NCBI RefSeq assembly: GCF_008386395.1
Contig: NZ_CP043761.1
Location: forward strand, 3,410,001 to 3,474,000
Length of the DNA: 64,000 nt
Direction of reading: 5' to 3'
Source: Paenibacillus sp. 37
Lineage (GTDB): Bacteria > Bacillota > Bacilli > Paenibacillales > Paenibacillaceae
The position numbers were made by a program, and so were the translations under genes. The number at the start of each line of letters is the position of its first letter. The first letter of the stretch is position 1. Shown in pieces: positions 28,504-37,130 of this stretch. The notes below the pieces were generated by a model. That model saw only the letters and a program-made list of their open reading frames with translations. It did not search any database and was not told the DNA's origin.

Positions 28504-29949
28504 ATGAAAACAACGAAGATTTCATTTTTTATTCTTTCACTGATGCTGCTCCTGGTGAGCGGTCTATCAGGGTGGGCGGGGGAAGCCGCTGCAACATCCA
28601 ATTCCAGTAAGACCTATGTTATTGGAACTGATGTCACATTTGCTCCATTCGAATATGAAGATGAGAATGGTGATTTTGTTGGTATCGATATGGACTTACT
28701 GGATGCCATCGCTAAAGATCAAAATTTTAAGTATCAAATCAAAGCTCTGGGTTTTAATGCAGCTGTACAGGCACTTGAAGCCAATCAGGTTGATGGTGTC
28801 ATTGCAGGGATGAGTATTACGGATGAAAGAAAAGCAAAATTTGATTTTTCAGAGCCATATTATGATTCAGGCGTTGTTATGGGGATTAGTTCCAATAATG
28901 ATACCATTAAAAGTTACGAAGATCTTCGTGGTAAAAAGGTCGCTGTAAAAACGGGAACAGAAGGGTACAGCTTTGCTGAGTCCATCGCCTCAAAATATGG
29001 CTTTACCGTTGTCCCATTCGATGAATCATATCAAATGTATGATGATGTAAAGACCGGTAATTCGGTGGCCTGTTTTGAAGATGAACCCGTTCTAAGGTAT
29101 GGGGTAAAGCAGAATAATGGTTTAAAAATCGTTACCGCCAAAGAAGACGGGGCTTCCTACGGATTTGCGGTAAGTAAGGGTAAAAATCAGGAACTTCTGG
29201 AGATGTTCAATGCTGGTCTTGTGAATATTAAAGCTAACGGTGAGTACAAGCGCATTATCGAAGAATATGTTGGAGAGAATGCCCAAGTCGCAAATCTGGG
29301 GCGTTGGGAGTTAATCCAGAAATCTCTTCCTGCACTTTTTAAAGGTCTGGGAAAAACACTTTTATACACGATTGTGTCCCTGTTCTTCGCGTTTATCATC
29401 GGTCTGATTTTCGGATTTATGAAAGTGGGACAGAATAAATTCCTTCGTGGTGTTGCCACCGTATTTGTGGATATCTTCCGTGGTATTCCGCTGATCGTCC
29501 TGGCATTCTTTATCTATTTCGGGATTCCACAGGCGATGGGTTTCACAATGCCATTGTTCCTGGCGGCTATTCTGACACTTAGTCTGAATGCAGGGGCGTA
29601 TGTAACCGAAATTATCCGAGGCGGGATTCAATCGATTGATCGTGGTCAGATGGAAGCTGCCCGTTCATTGGGACTTCCTTATCGCAAAGCAATGATTAAG
29701 ATTGTCATTCCGCAAGCAGTGCGTGTTATGATTCCGTCCTTCATTAACCAGATGGTTATCACGCTGAAGGATACGTCAATCTTATCCGTTATTGGTCTCG
29801 TAGAGCTGACACAATCGGGTAAAATTGTAATTGCAAGAACGTTCTCCTCTTTTGACATTTGGTTAACGGTTGCTGTTATGTATCTGATTGTTATCATCAC
29901 ACTGACCAAAATTGCTGATTATCTGGAGGTGAAGGTTCGTCGTGGCTAA
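28504..29949 (+). CDS. Amino-acid ABC transporter, binding protein fused to permease
   Basis: 481 residues. A signal sequence (about residues 1-28) is followed by a type II polar-amino-acid binding domain (residues 35-265: [30 protein letters not shown]). Five or so membrane segments follow (285-475) with the permease EAA-type loop ([14 protein letters not shown]). Such fusions import glutamine, arginine or similar. The ATG at 28504 follows GGGGAGGA; an upstream ATG in frame has no site. It overlaps the ATPase gene by eight bases. Confidence 0.93.
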   Translation: MKTTKISFFILSLMLLLVSGLSGWAGEAAATSNSSKTYVIGTDVTFAPFEYEDENGDFVGIDMDLLDAIAKDQNFKYQIKALGFNAAVQALEANQVDGVIAGMSITDERKAKFDFSEPYYDSGVVMGISSNNDTIKSYEDLRGKKVAVKTGTEGYSFAESIASKYGFTVVPFDESYQMYDDVKTGNSVACFEDEPVLRYGVKQNNGLKIVTAKEDGASYGFAVSKGKNQELLEMFNAGLVNIKANGEYKRIIEEYVGENAQVANLGRWELIQKSLPALFKGLGKTLLYTIVSLFFAFIIGLIFGFMKVGQNKFLRGVATVFVDIFRGIPLIVLAFFIYFGIPQAMGFTMPLFLAAILTLSLNAGAYVTEIIRGGIQSIDRGQMEAARSLGLPYRKAMIKIVIPQAVRVMIPSFINQMVITLKDTSILSVIGLVELTQSGKIVIARTFSSFDIWLTVAVMYLIVIITLTKIADYLEVKVRRG

Positions 29950-30670
29950 AATTAAAGTTGAAGGTTTGAAAAAAAGTTTCGGCACAAATCAGGTTCTTAA
30001 GGGAATTGATGTGGCTGTCAGCGAAGGTGAAGTGGTCTGTGTCATCGGGCCTTCCGGTTCAGGAAAAAGTACTTTCTTGCGCTGCATCAACCAATTGGAA
30101 GATATCACAGCTGGTCGAGTTATCGTGGATGATCAGGATCTCAATGATCCTAAAACCAACATTAATAAAGCACGTGAAAATATCGGCATGGTGTTTCAAC
30201 ATTTTAACTTATTCCCTCATTTTAACGTCTTGAAAAATATAACGTTTGCGCCAAGAGAATTAGGGGTTTTAAACGCAGAAGAGGCTCGAAAAACGGGCCT
30301 TAGCCTACTCGATCGTGTCGGGTTGTCTGATAAAGCGGATAGTTTCCCCAGTCAACTCTCGGGTGGGCAAAAACAACGTGTTGCTATCGCTCGTGCGCTT
30401 GCCATGAACCCGGATGTCATGTTATTTGATGAACCGACCTCGGCGCTTGACCCAGAGATGGTAGGCGAAGTTTTGGGGGTTATGAAAGATCTTGCGAGCG
30501 AGGGCATGACGATGATTATTGTTACTCATGAGATGGGTTTTGCACGTGAAGTAGCTGATCGTGTCATCTTCATGGACGGTGGTTATATTGTAGAGCAGGG
30601 TACCCCTGAACAGATATTTGGAAATCCGAAGAATGAACGGACGATCAGCTTTTTGGAAAAGGTACTCTAG
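29942..30670 (+). CDS. Amino-acid ABC transporter ATP-binding protein (GlnQ-like)
   Basis: 242 residues. Walker [11 protein letters not shown]-loop [11 protein letters not shown], signature LSGGQKQR, Walker [15 protein letters not shown] and the H-loop VTHEMGFA are all intact. The length and the FPHFNVLKN segment are typical for polar-amino-acid uptake ATPases. A GTG start inside the upstream gene's last codons couples translation with the fused binding protein/permease, so the two proteins make a complete importer. Confidence 0.95.
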   Translation: MAKIKVEGLKKSFGTNQVLKGIDVAVSEGEVVCVIGPSGSGKSTFLRCINQLEDITAGRVIVDDQDLNDPKTNINKARENIGMVFQHFNLFPHFNVLKNITFAPRELGVLNAEEARKTGLSLLDRVGLSDKADSFPSQLSGGQKQRVAIARALAMNPDVMLFDEPTSALDPEMVGEVLGVMKDLASEGMTMIIVTHEMGFAREVADRVIFMDGGYIVEQGTPEQIFGNPKNERTISFLEKVL

Positions 30671-30701
30671 AACTGATCAAGACTATACAGTTATCACATT
30701 G

Positions 30702-30729
30702 AAAGTCGCTAGTTTTAGCGGCTTTTTTT
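30702..30729 (+). terminator. Terminator after the amino-acid transporter
   Basis: AAAGTCGCTA / TAGCGGCTTT stem (with a G-T pair) and a T run; recurrent core. Confidence 0.88.
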
Positions 30730-30802
30730 GTTATATTTATGAGGTGATTTAATTTAATATATTTGAATACCAAATAAAGCAAGAGAGAGAGGTTAGCACG
30801 CT

Positions 30803-31177
30803 ATGGAAAATGTGTCACAGGAAGACAAACTGGAATCCATCAAAGCCTTTCAATCAACCATCCGCAAATCGGAGAATGCTTTAGTGAATATGACTCAGAA
30901 AAGTACTAACACAACATTGCTACAGAAACGTCTTCAAGCTTTTTACATTGGTCTAGCACTGTTGGATAAACAGTGGAATCAAAAAGCTCATTCATACACC
31001 AAGGAAGATATAGCAGAAGCCCGACTTGTCTTAATTGGATTGTTTCCATCCCTTGAGAGCATGTATGCCAAGGCCAAAGAAGGTAGCCCTCAAAAGACTC
31101 TTCTTGAAAGAAGGATTAAAGCATTTCATCTGGCCGTTCAAGCCATGGATACATATCGACTATCGAATGGAAACTGA
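30803..31177 (+). CDS. Helical protein of unknown function with a duplicated motif
   Basis: 124 residues, hydrophilic, without a signal or membrane segment. Two related helices recur: TTLLQKRLQAFYIGLALLD near residue 40 and KTLLERRIKAFHLAVQAMD near 98, 57 residues apart, which points to an internal duplication. Ribosome site GAGAGAGG at 30785-30792, 10 bases before the ATG. It stands alone between terminators. I do not recognise the family. Confidence 0.72.
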   Translation: MENVSQEDKLESIKAFQSTIRKSENALVNMTQKSTNTTLLQKRLQAFYIGLALLDKQWNQKAHSYTKEDIAEARLVLIGLFPSLESMYAKAKEGSPQKTLLERRIKAFHLAVQAMDTYRLSNGN

Positions 31178-31211
31178 ATGCAATCCATTCTAGCGATGAA
31201 CATGAAATGAG

Positions 31212-31250
31212 AGAGAGGTCTGTCTAATGAACGACGGACCTCTCTTTTTC
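31212..31250. terminator. Terminator between the small protein and GH27 genes
   Basis: AGAGAGGTC-T-GTC pairs with GAC-G-GACCTCTCT (12 pairs, one mismatch), then five T. Ten bases separate it from the convergent GH27 stop codon. Confidence 0.85.
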
Positions 31251-31260
31251 TTTTGCAAGC

Positions 31261-32541
31261 TTAGGAAAAGCGATAAAGACGCACACCATGTGATGGCACA
31301 GTCGTAACTAAGGAATTCTCTGTAAATTCAGCTGCTTCTCCGCTCCACAACTCCGTACCTTCGGTAATGCCGGACAGTCCGACCTTATCAAAAGACAGAT
31401 CAACGGGAAGAGATTTCTCTCCTGTGTTAAATACAGCGACGTAAGAGGAACCATCCGCATGCTGGGCAGTCCACACAATAAGATCGTCTTTGCGTAAGGC
31501 TTCTTTGGCTCCATAACTCTCGCGATGCATTCGCAGAACCTCACGATTGGTTAACAGGGATAGTGTCCAGTCATCGTTATCTCGCAGTTCACCACCAAAA
31601 ATGAGCGGGGAACGGAAGATGCTCCACAGTGACATCATCGTCAACTGCTCGTCAGGTGTGAACCGAGTCCAGCGATCTGCTCCACCACCGTCTACAGAAC
31701 GGATACCGATATGACCCAAAGGCAACATATCACAGTCTGGCCAGCAGCCTGCTTGGGAAACGCCCTGCCACGTCCGGCAGCGGTCGAACATATCCAATAA
31801 CAGCGGCCAAAGGTCCCAGAAATCGTCCGTGACACGCCACATGTTGGCATGATCAGCCAAGAATTCTGAGTATTCTACTGGAGCAGGGCCAGGAGAGAGA
31901 CTTAGTACCATGGGCCGACCGGAGCGCTCAATCGCTTTGGATATCATTTCGATCTCAGGCTGATGGGTATCGTAGAGCCTGGAAGCAGCAATATCGTCTA
32001 CTTTCACCAAGTCAACGCCCCATTGTGCATACAGTTCAAACAGCGAATCGTAATAGGCCTGCGCGCCTTCTTTTGAGCTATCGACACCGTACATATCTGT
32101 GTTCCATGGACAGATGGAGTTTGGATGAGCAATGTCGCGCGCAGTGGAGGTTGAACCCAGGATCGGAGTAGCCGCATGTGCAGCTTGACGTGGAATACCA
32201 CGCATGATGTGAATCCCGAATTGCAGTCCAAGACTATGAACGTAGTCGGCTAACGGCTTAAATCCCTGTCCACCTGCAGCGGAGGGAAACCGATTCTCAG
32301 CAGGCATAAGCCGTGAATATTCATCCATGATTAGTGGAACGAATGGACGATATTGCGAAGAATTGGCCAAAGGTTCGTACCATTGAATGTCGACCGTAAT
32401 ATAGGTCCAGCCGAAGTCTTTAAGATGTTCTGCCATGTACTCCGCGTTGCCACGAATTTCGTCTTCCGTAACGGCCGCGCCGTAACAATCCCAACTGTTC
32501 CAGCCAAGCGGTGGAGTTGATGCTGCAAGCGTATGATTCAT
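31261..32541 (-). CDS. Glycoside hydrolase family 27 (alpha-galactosidase-like)
   Basis: 426 residues, cytoplasmic (no signal). The family start PPLGWNSWDCYG, the nucleophile strand DLVKVDDIA near residue 180 and the acid/base region MWRVTDDFWDLW near 235 are present, with a C-terminal beta-sandwich. It should hydrolyse alpha-galactosides, or related alpha-linked pyranosides such as beta-L-arabinopyranosides, which GH27 members also accept. Ribosome site AGAGGAG. The AraC regulator directly upstream on the same strand is probably its activator. Confidence 0.93.
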   Translation of the reverse strand: MNHTLAASTPPLGWNSWDCYGAAVTEDEIRGNAEYMAEHLKDFGWTYITVDIQWYEPLANSSQYRPFVPLIMDEYSRLMPAENRFPSAAGGQGFKPLADYVHSLGLQFGIHIMRGIPRQAAHAATPILGSTSTARDIAHPNSICPWNTDMYGVDSSKEGAQAYYDSLFELYAQWGVDLVKVDDIAASRLYDTHQPEIEMISKAIERSGRPMVLSLSPGPAPVEYSEFLADHANMWRVTDDFWDLWPLLLDMFDRCRTWQGVSQAGCWPDCDMLPLGHIGIRSVDGGGADRWTRFTPDEQLTMMSLWSIFRSPLIFGGELRDNDDWTLSLLTNREVLRMHRESYGAKEALRKDDLIVWTAQHADGSSYVAVFNTGEKSLPVDLSFDKVGLSGITEGTELWSGEAAEFTENSLVTTVPSHGVRLYRFS

Positions 32542-32649
32542 GGGAATACTCCTCTACTGATTAATTATTGCTCTCGCTAAATTCATCATAATAAAGGATT
32601 TTATTAATATCTACAGTAATGTTGAGTGTGTAATAGCAAAATATTGCGG

Positions 32650-33531
32650 TTAGTCGAAGAATAATTTACGGTATACAAGGCTTTCACCGCCGCTTCGAAA
32701 TTCACCTGGCGTAACCCCAGTTATACTGCGAAAAGCTTTGATAAAATAACTTCCACTGGAATAACCAACTTGTTCGGCGATGACTTCAATGCTAAGAGTA
32801 GTTCCGCGCAGCAGTTCGAAAGCTTTCTCGGTACGTACACGGGTCAGATAAGCACCTGGAGTCAAGCCTGTACTGGAGGAAAAGCGACGTATAAAGTGAT
32901 ATTTGGAAAGGGAAACATACTCGGCAAGGTGATCAATACTGATCATCTTGGAGTAATTGTTCTCTATGTATTCAACGGCTATTTGAATGTTTTCAGACCA
33001 ATTCTCCCTGTTGCGTAATGTTGTTTTCTGTAAGCGGGTCAATTCTGTCATGAACTGATATACGCTGGATGATGCGATCAGAGGATCAGTGATCCTGCCT
33101 GCCGCCGCATCAGTCACGATCATCCGCAACAATCGGATGGGTGTACAATCAGCGGGAAGATAGGGAACTTCTCCCGCTTCCTGAAGGAATTTTCGCCAAT
33201 GGGACAGAATAAGAGTGGGCCTGAACAACAGGAACAGAAACTCCCAAGGTTCTTTTGATGCTGAATCATAGTAATAGCGATGTGCGCCTGGAATTTCTGC
33301 CAAAAAAGCTTGTCCTGCGGAAACATGGTGTATGCAATTATTTGACTCAAATACACCTTCACCCGAAGTTGTATATTGGAATAACAGGAGAGGCCCGTCC
33401 GAACGTTCGAGTCCATCCCAATGATAAGAAGGTTCGGTTATTGAATCACTTCCAGCTGCATAGAGTACACACAGTTGGAGCTCTTTGTCTTCGGCGAATC
33501 GAAACCCATAAGTTCCTCTGGGGATATTCAT
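32650..33531 (-). CDS. AraC family regulator of the GH27 gene
   Basis: 293 residues: N-terminal cupin-like sugar-sensing domain (residues 1-165) and C-terminal double HTH (ISIDHLAEYVSLSKYHFIRR and EVIAEQVGYSSGSYFIKAFRS). The ATG at 33531 follows AAGGAGAG and begins MNIPRGTYGF; a longer frame upstream has no ribosome site. It lies 108 bases upstream of the GH27 gene in the same direction, so it likely activates alpha-galactoside use. Confidence 0.92.
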   Translation of the reverse strand: MNIPRGTYGFRFAEDKELQLCVLYAAGSDSITEPSYHWDGLERSDGPLLLFQYTTSGEGVFESNNCIHHVSAGQAFLAEIPGAHRYYYDSASKEPWEFLFLLFRPTLILSHWRKFLQEAGEVPYLPADCTPIRLLRMIVTDAAAGRITDPLIASSSVYQFMTELTRLQKTTLRNRENWSENIQIAVEYIENNYSKMISIDHLAEYVSLSKYHFIRRFSSSTGLTPGAYLTRVRTEKAFELLRGTTLSIEVIAEQVGYSSGSYFIKAFRSITGVTPGEFRSGGESLVYRKLFFD

Positions 33532-33565
33532 GTCAGCTCTCCTTGTTGCCCCAAATTTTGCGCAT

Positions 33566-34366
33566 TTATGCGTTATACCAATACATTGGTTGCTCCTCGA
33601 TCTTATCAAAACAAAGCTTGTTTGCCATATGTAATGATTCAATGTTATCGGCGTGACAGCACCAGTTCGGTACTAATCCTTTGTGTATGCACTCTCGAAT
33701 AAACCGAACACCGACAGCTGTAGCCAATCCTTGCATCTTATGTTCCTCAAGTGTGATGATATCGATCTCCGCATAACCACCACCTACATACGGAGAAGAG
33801 CAGACGCTAACAATTTCACTATCTCGAGTAATAAAATGCGCAATACCATTAGCAATAAAATGCAGTACAGAGTCCCATACAATTGAATAGTAGGAGTAAA
33901 AATCATTAATGTACTTCGTTGCGATGGATGGATTTAATTCTACGAGGTTAAAGTGTTTACCTAAAGTGAGAGTATTTCCTTGGTATCTCTCGGTAAACTT
34001 CATCTTATTGAAAGAAAAATATGTGCGTTTGATTTTCTTTGCGTTCGGTAATTCATAGTTATCAAGTAAATCGGTCCATTCTTCCGAAAATAGTGCCAGT
34101 GCATAAAAATCTATTTTATGATTCTCTTTGTTTATTAAAAACCGAATGACCTCATCATTAAATTTTCGATTGCTTGCTGTCCCCAATAAACAGTAAAAAC
34201 CACCACAGCTTGTGATCAGGGCTGAAGTTATGTTGTGCTTGTTATTTACGAATACAGTTCCTTGTTGTCTTTGCTCAAGTACGGAATACACAAATACAGC
34301 TTTATTCTTGATCTCTATGAGAAGAGGAAGTATCAAATGAACCTCTTGCCATGTTAGAATTTCCAA
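33566..34366 (-). CDS. GNAT family N-acetyltransferase (GNAT_acetyltran/ZmaR-like)
   Basis: 266 residues. The C-terminal half has GNAT features: a strand GGGYAEIDIITLEEHKMQGLATAVG holding the acetyl-CoA loop (QGLATA), and the end PNWCCHADNIESLHMANKLCF typical of the PF12746 subfamily, some of which modify antibiotics or unusual amines. A TTG start at 34366 is chosen for its AAAGGAAGG site seven bases away; the ATG at 34393 lacks one. It lies 29 bases after the TetR gene and probably shares its transcript. Confidence 0.85.
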   Translation of the reverse strand: MEILTWQEVHLILPLLIEIKNKAVFVYSVLEQRQQGTVFVNNKHNITSALITSCGGFYCLLGTASNRKFNDEVIRFLINKENHKIDFYALALFSEEWTDLLDNYELPNAKKIKRTYFSFNKMKFTERYQGNTLTLGKHFNLVELNPSIATKYINDFYSYYSIVWDSVLHFIANGIAHFITRDSEIVSVCSSPYVGGGYAEIDIITLEEHKMQGLATAVGVRFIRECIHKGLVPNWCCHADNIESLHMANKLCFDKIEEQPMYWYNA

Positions 34367-34395
34367 AACTACACCTTCCTTTGCGTTTATCATGC

Positions 34396-35031
34396 TTATA
34401 TAGGGTAGAATTTCTCGTCTCGAGCAGCTCCGCGAATGAAAATTTCTACTAGCTTTTGGCCCAATGAAAGATTGGAACCATATTTATGCAGGTTATCTTC
34501 CCGATTACCCATTAACATCAATGTCGAGAAGGTCTCTGCAAGGAAAAATGGATCGTCCGTTCGCAGTCTGTTTTCATCCATTGCCCGTTGGAAATGGGAG
34601 GCTAACACTTCGTGAATCAGATGCTCCGCGTTGCGTATATCCTGAATTTGAGCTGGTTCAAGAAAAGGTTCAGCTTCTCTCAGCATGGTTTCAATCTCCG
34701 CATGTGGATTGGCCAGTCTGGCCTCTGCCAAACGCACAAGCCCCGACTCCAGACTCTCGGCTTGATCGAGCATATGCGAGGTTAATCGGCTCACATTTTG
34801 TAACATCGTTGTAAAGGCAACCTTAAAAAGCTCTGGTTTGCTGGTGAAATGATAATAAATGGTTGGTTTTGACACGTTACATGTTTTACCAATTTGCTGA
34901 AGTGTGACTGTTTCGTAGCCGTACTCCATGAATAGCTTTGAAGCTGTATGAATAATCGTTTGCTGAACTGAGATATCGTCATCGCCATGTTTGGGTCTTC
35001 CAGGCAAACGTTTGTGTGATTTTTCTGTCAT
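34396..35031 (-). CDS. TetR family regulator
   Basis: 211 residues. N-terminal HTH (ETVTLQQIGKTCNVSKPTIYYHF, residues 40-62) with a basic leader (KSHKRLPGRPKHG), then a helical ligand domain. The ATG at 35031 follows GGAGGGAAG; an extension upstream has no site. It is divergent from an alpha/beta hydrolase gene, and a perfect 28-bp palindrome between them is its likely operator. It is followed by the GNAT gene. Confidence 0.92.
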   Translation of the reverse strand: MTEKSHKRLPGRPKHGDDDISVQQTIIHTASKLFMEYGYETVTLQQIGKTCNVSKPTIYYHFTSKPELFKVAFTTMLQNVSRLTSHMLDQAESLESGLVRLAEARLANPHAEIETMLREAEPFLEPAQIQDIRNAEHLIHEVLASHFQRAMDENRLRTDDPFFLAETFSTLMLMGNREDNLHKYGSNLSLGQKLVEIFIRGAARDEKFYPI

Positions 35032-35088
35032 TGGACTTCCCTCCATGAATAGTTTATGACAAATAACGATGGTTAGCAAAATCATCTT

Positions 35089-35119
35089 GTAATTATACTT
35101 ACCGGTAAGTATAATTATG
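35089..35119 (+). promoter_or_regulatory. TetR operator (perfect 28-bp palindrome) over the hydrolase promoter
   Basis: 35092-35119 is a perfect inverted repeat with 14-base arms centred on TTACCGGTAA. On the plus strand TTGTAA (35089-35094) and TATAAT (35112-35117) are 17 bases apart, so the palindrome occupies the promoter of the hydrolase gene. On the minus strand a TATAAT also lies in the repeat and could serve tetR. Confidence 0.85.
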
Positions 35120-35169
35120 AAGAGTTAAAAAAGACATATCATTATCCTCATACTAAGGTGGTTTTAAGG

Positions 35170-35931
35170 TTGAAAACAGCACAACGTACAAACAAATTGA
35201 AAAAGATAATCATGTGGACGATCTTGTCCATCGTGATCATTGTGGCTGGAGTGTTCGTATATCTCAATTCGGTTACGTATAGTCCTTCTGAACGAGCTGA
35301 AGCGGCAATAACAAGTGACGCTCAGGTTACTGTCACCAAGTTGAAGGACGGTTACCGGTTTGAACCCGTGAATACAAAGTTAACCGAACCGAATATTATT
35401 TTTTATCCAGGAGGTCTAGTCAAACCTGAAAGTTATTCTCCACTTGCTAGAGAAATGGCAGAACAGGGACACCGCGTTTATATCGCTATCATGCCAATGA
35501 ACTTGGCGATTTTCGGTCAGAACAAGGCAGATTCGTTTATCGAGGAACATCCTAACGAAGCTTTTGTAATTGGCGGACATTCATTGGGAGGGTCATTCGC
35601 AGCACGGTATGCTGCGGAGCACAATGAAAAGCTGGCAGGCGTCTTTTTCCTGGCTTCCTATGCAGATGATGGGGGGAGCTTAAAGAATACGAACTTGTCT
35701 ATTTTACAGATTACAGGCTCGAATGATGGGGTGCTTAACAGGGAATCCTGGGAGAGCGCCAAAGCAAACCTTCCAGAAGACACGACTTATGTAAGTATTG
35801 AAGGTGGAAATCATGGTCAATTTGGCTCATACGGTATGCAAAAAGGAGATAATCAGCCTAAAGTTACAGAAGAGAAGCAGTTAGAAGAGGTTGTTGTAGC
35901 GTTGGAGAACTGGATGGATCGATTCAAATAA
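35170..35931 (+). CDS. Membrane-anchored alpha/beta hydrolase
   Basis: 253 residues. One N-terminal membrane segment (MWTILSIVIIVAGVFVYL, about residues 15-33) is followed by an extracytoplasmic alpha/beta hydrolase domain with the nucleophile elbow GGHSLGGSFAA near residue 135, an Asp region (ITGSNDGV) and a C-terminal His (GGNHGQFG). This matches the PF12695 group. A TTG start at 35170 with AAGGTGG eight bases upstream is preferred over the GTG at 35158 inside that site. It is probably repressed by the divergent TetR protein. Confidence 0.88.
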   Translation: MKTAQRTNKLKKIIMWTILSIVIIVAGVFVYLNSVTYSPSERAEAAITSDAQVTVTKLKDGYRFEPVNTKLTEPNIIFYPGGLVKPESYSPLAREMAEQGHRVYIAIMPMNLAIFGQNKADSFIEEHPNEAFVIGGHSLGGSFAARYAAEHNEKLAGVFFLASYADDGGSLKNTNLSILQITGSNDGVLNRESWESAKANLPEDTTYVSIEGGNHGQFGSYGMQKGDNQPKVTEEKQLEEVVVALENWMDRFK

Positions 35932-35977
35932 GATCATAAATGAATGTGTTGAATGGTAATGATCCGTGGTACGATTA

Positions 35978-36003
35978 AAGTCGCTATTTTAGCGGCTTTT
36001 TTT
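35978..36003 (+). terminator. Terminator after the hydrolase gene
   Basis: AAAGTCGCTA / TAGCGGCTTT stem with TTT loop and T run; recurrent core. Confidence 0.88.
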
Positions 36004-36130
36004 AGTTGAAGGATATGGTTGTGCCTCAATGGAGAAGGGCTAACTTCTTATATTGATTGAATTTCGGTTCAATGATAGGCTTAAAAACGAAGACACAGCA
36101 AGAGCAAGAACATTCAAAGGAGAAAAGATT

Positions 36131-36565
36131 ATGTTTTTCAGAAAATTTGTTTACACGTTAGTGATTGTCCTCGCTGCATTAATGTTCTCGGGTTGTACAT
36201 CAGAGTCTGTGCTGGATATCGGATCACCTCAAGTATCAGAGGATATGGGATTTGATGAAGTTGCCAATTATATCTCGGAGCATCATGAACTCCCACCGAA
36301 TTACATTACCAAGAAAGAGGCCAGGGAATTGGGCTGGGAGCCAAGTGAAGGGAATCTACATGAAGTCGCTCCAGGCAAAAGCATCGGCGGCGATGTGTTT
36401 GGTAACCGGGAAGGGCTACTCCCCAGCAAAAAAGGCCGGATATGGTATGAAGCTGATATCAATTACTCAGGAGGACGGCGCGGAAGCGACCGAATTCTAT
36501 ACTCGAATGACGGTTTAATCTACCAGACAACAGATCATTACAAGTCATTTGAACAGTTAAAATAA
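36131..36565 (+). CDS. Barnase-type ribonuclease, predicted lipoprotein
   Basis: 144 residues. A lipoprotein signal ends in the lipobox MFSGC (Cys near residue 21). The remainder is a complete barnase domain: the catalytic Glu in WYEADINY, the two Arg in GGRRGSDR and the catalytic His in TDHYKSFEQ are all present, as is the N-terminal GFDEVANYI helix. It cleaves RNA. B. amyloliquefaciens barnase is freely secreted; this one looks lipid-anchored. The ATG at 36131 follows AAAGGAGAAAA. The barstar gene follows 14 bases later. Confidence 0.92.
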   Translation: MFFRKFVYTLVIVLAALMFSGCTSESVLDIGSPQVSEDMGFDEVANYISEHHELPPNYITKKEARELGWEPSEGNLHEVAPGKSIGGDVFGNREGLLPSKKGRIWYEADINYSGGRRGSDRILYSNDGLIYQTTDHYKSFEQLK

Positions 36566-36579
36566 ACGGAGGTCATGAT

Positions 36580-36855
36580 ATGAGCAATATTCAAATTGAC
36601 GGATACCACATTCACAGCAAGGAAGAGTTGCATCAAGTACTTCAGAACCAGCTTGAGTTAGACGAGAACTACGGAGGCAATTTGGACGCGCTGTGGGATG
36701 TCTTGACTGGGGCTGTAAGCATGCCGCTTACTGTTCAATGGCTTGGTTTCGAGAAAAGTAAAGAAACTCTTGGTGATTACGCAGATCAAGTCATGGAATT
36801 GTTGCGAGATGTGGAAGCGGAAATCCAAGGTTTTACGTTGGAATTATATTACTGA
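36580..36855 (+). CDS. Barstar family ribonuclease inhibitor
   Basis: 91 residues, the normal barstar length. The inhibitory helix and loop YGGNLDALWDVLTG carry the Tyr, Asp and Asp that plug the barnase active site; the terminal FTLELYY is family-like. It binds barnase in the cytoplasm and protects the producer. Ribosome site ACGGAGG. It lies 14 bases after the barnase gene and before a terminator, so the two are a toxin/immunity unit. Confidence 0.94.
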   Translation: MSNIQIDGYHIHSKEELHQVLQNQLELDENYGGNLDALWDVLTGAVSMPLTVQWLGFEKSKETLGDYADQVMELLRDVEAEIQGFTLELYY

Positions 36856-36877
36856 AAAGGATGTTAGATGTTATGAG

Positions 36878-36901
36878 GCGATGGGCAACCATCGCTTTTT
36901 T
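36878..36901 (+). terminator. Terminator after barstar
   Basis: GCGATGG-GCAA-CCATCGC stem-loop followed by six T. Confidence 0.92.
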
Positions 36902-37043
36902 GGTCTTCACATTTTACTGAGATTCATGTCTAGATCATGCTATTTTCATGGCTTAATAATCAAGGTTGGGGTTATTAGACTTCCTTATACTTTAAGCATG
37001 GAATAGGTTAGGCAGGAGTGTAGTCGTACATTACCGATTGAAT

Positions 37044-37059
37044 ATGTAAGCGTATACCA
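37044..37059 (+). promoter_or_regulatory. cre box upstream of the solute-binding protein gene
   Basis: ATGTAAGCGTATACCA matches the cre consensus at 15 of 16 positions and lies 71 bases before the start codon, implying CcpA control. Confidence 0.7.
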
Positions 37060-37130
37060 CTTCTGAACGAACCATCTTTAATGTCTGGATTGGTTATTAC
37101 GACTAACACCATTTAGGGGGCAGAAAAATA

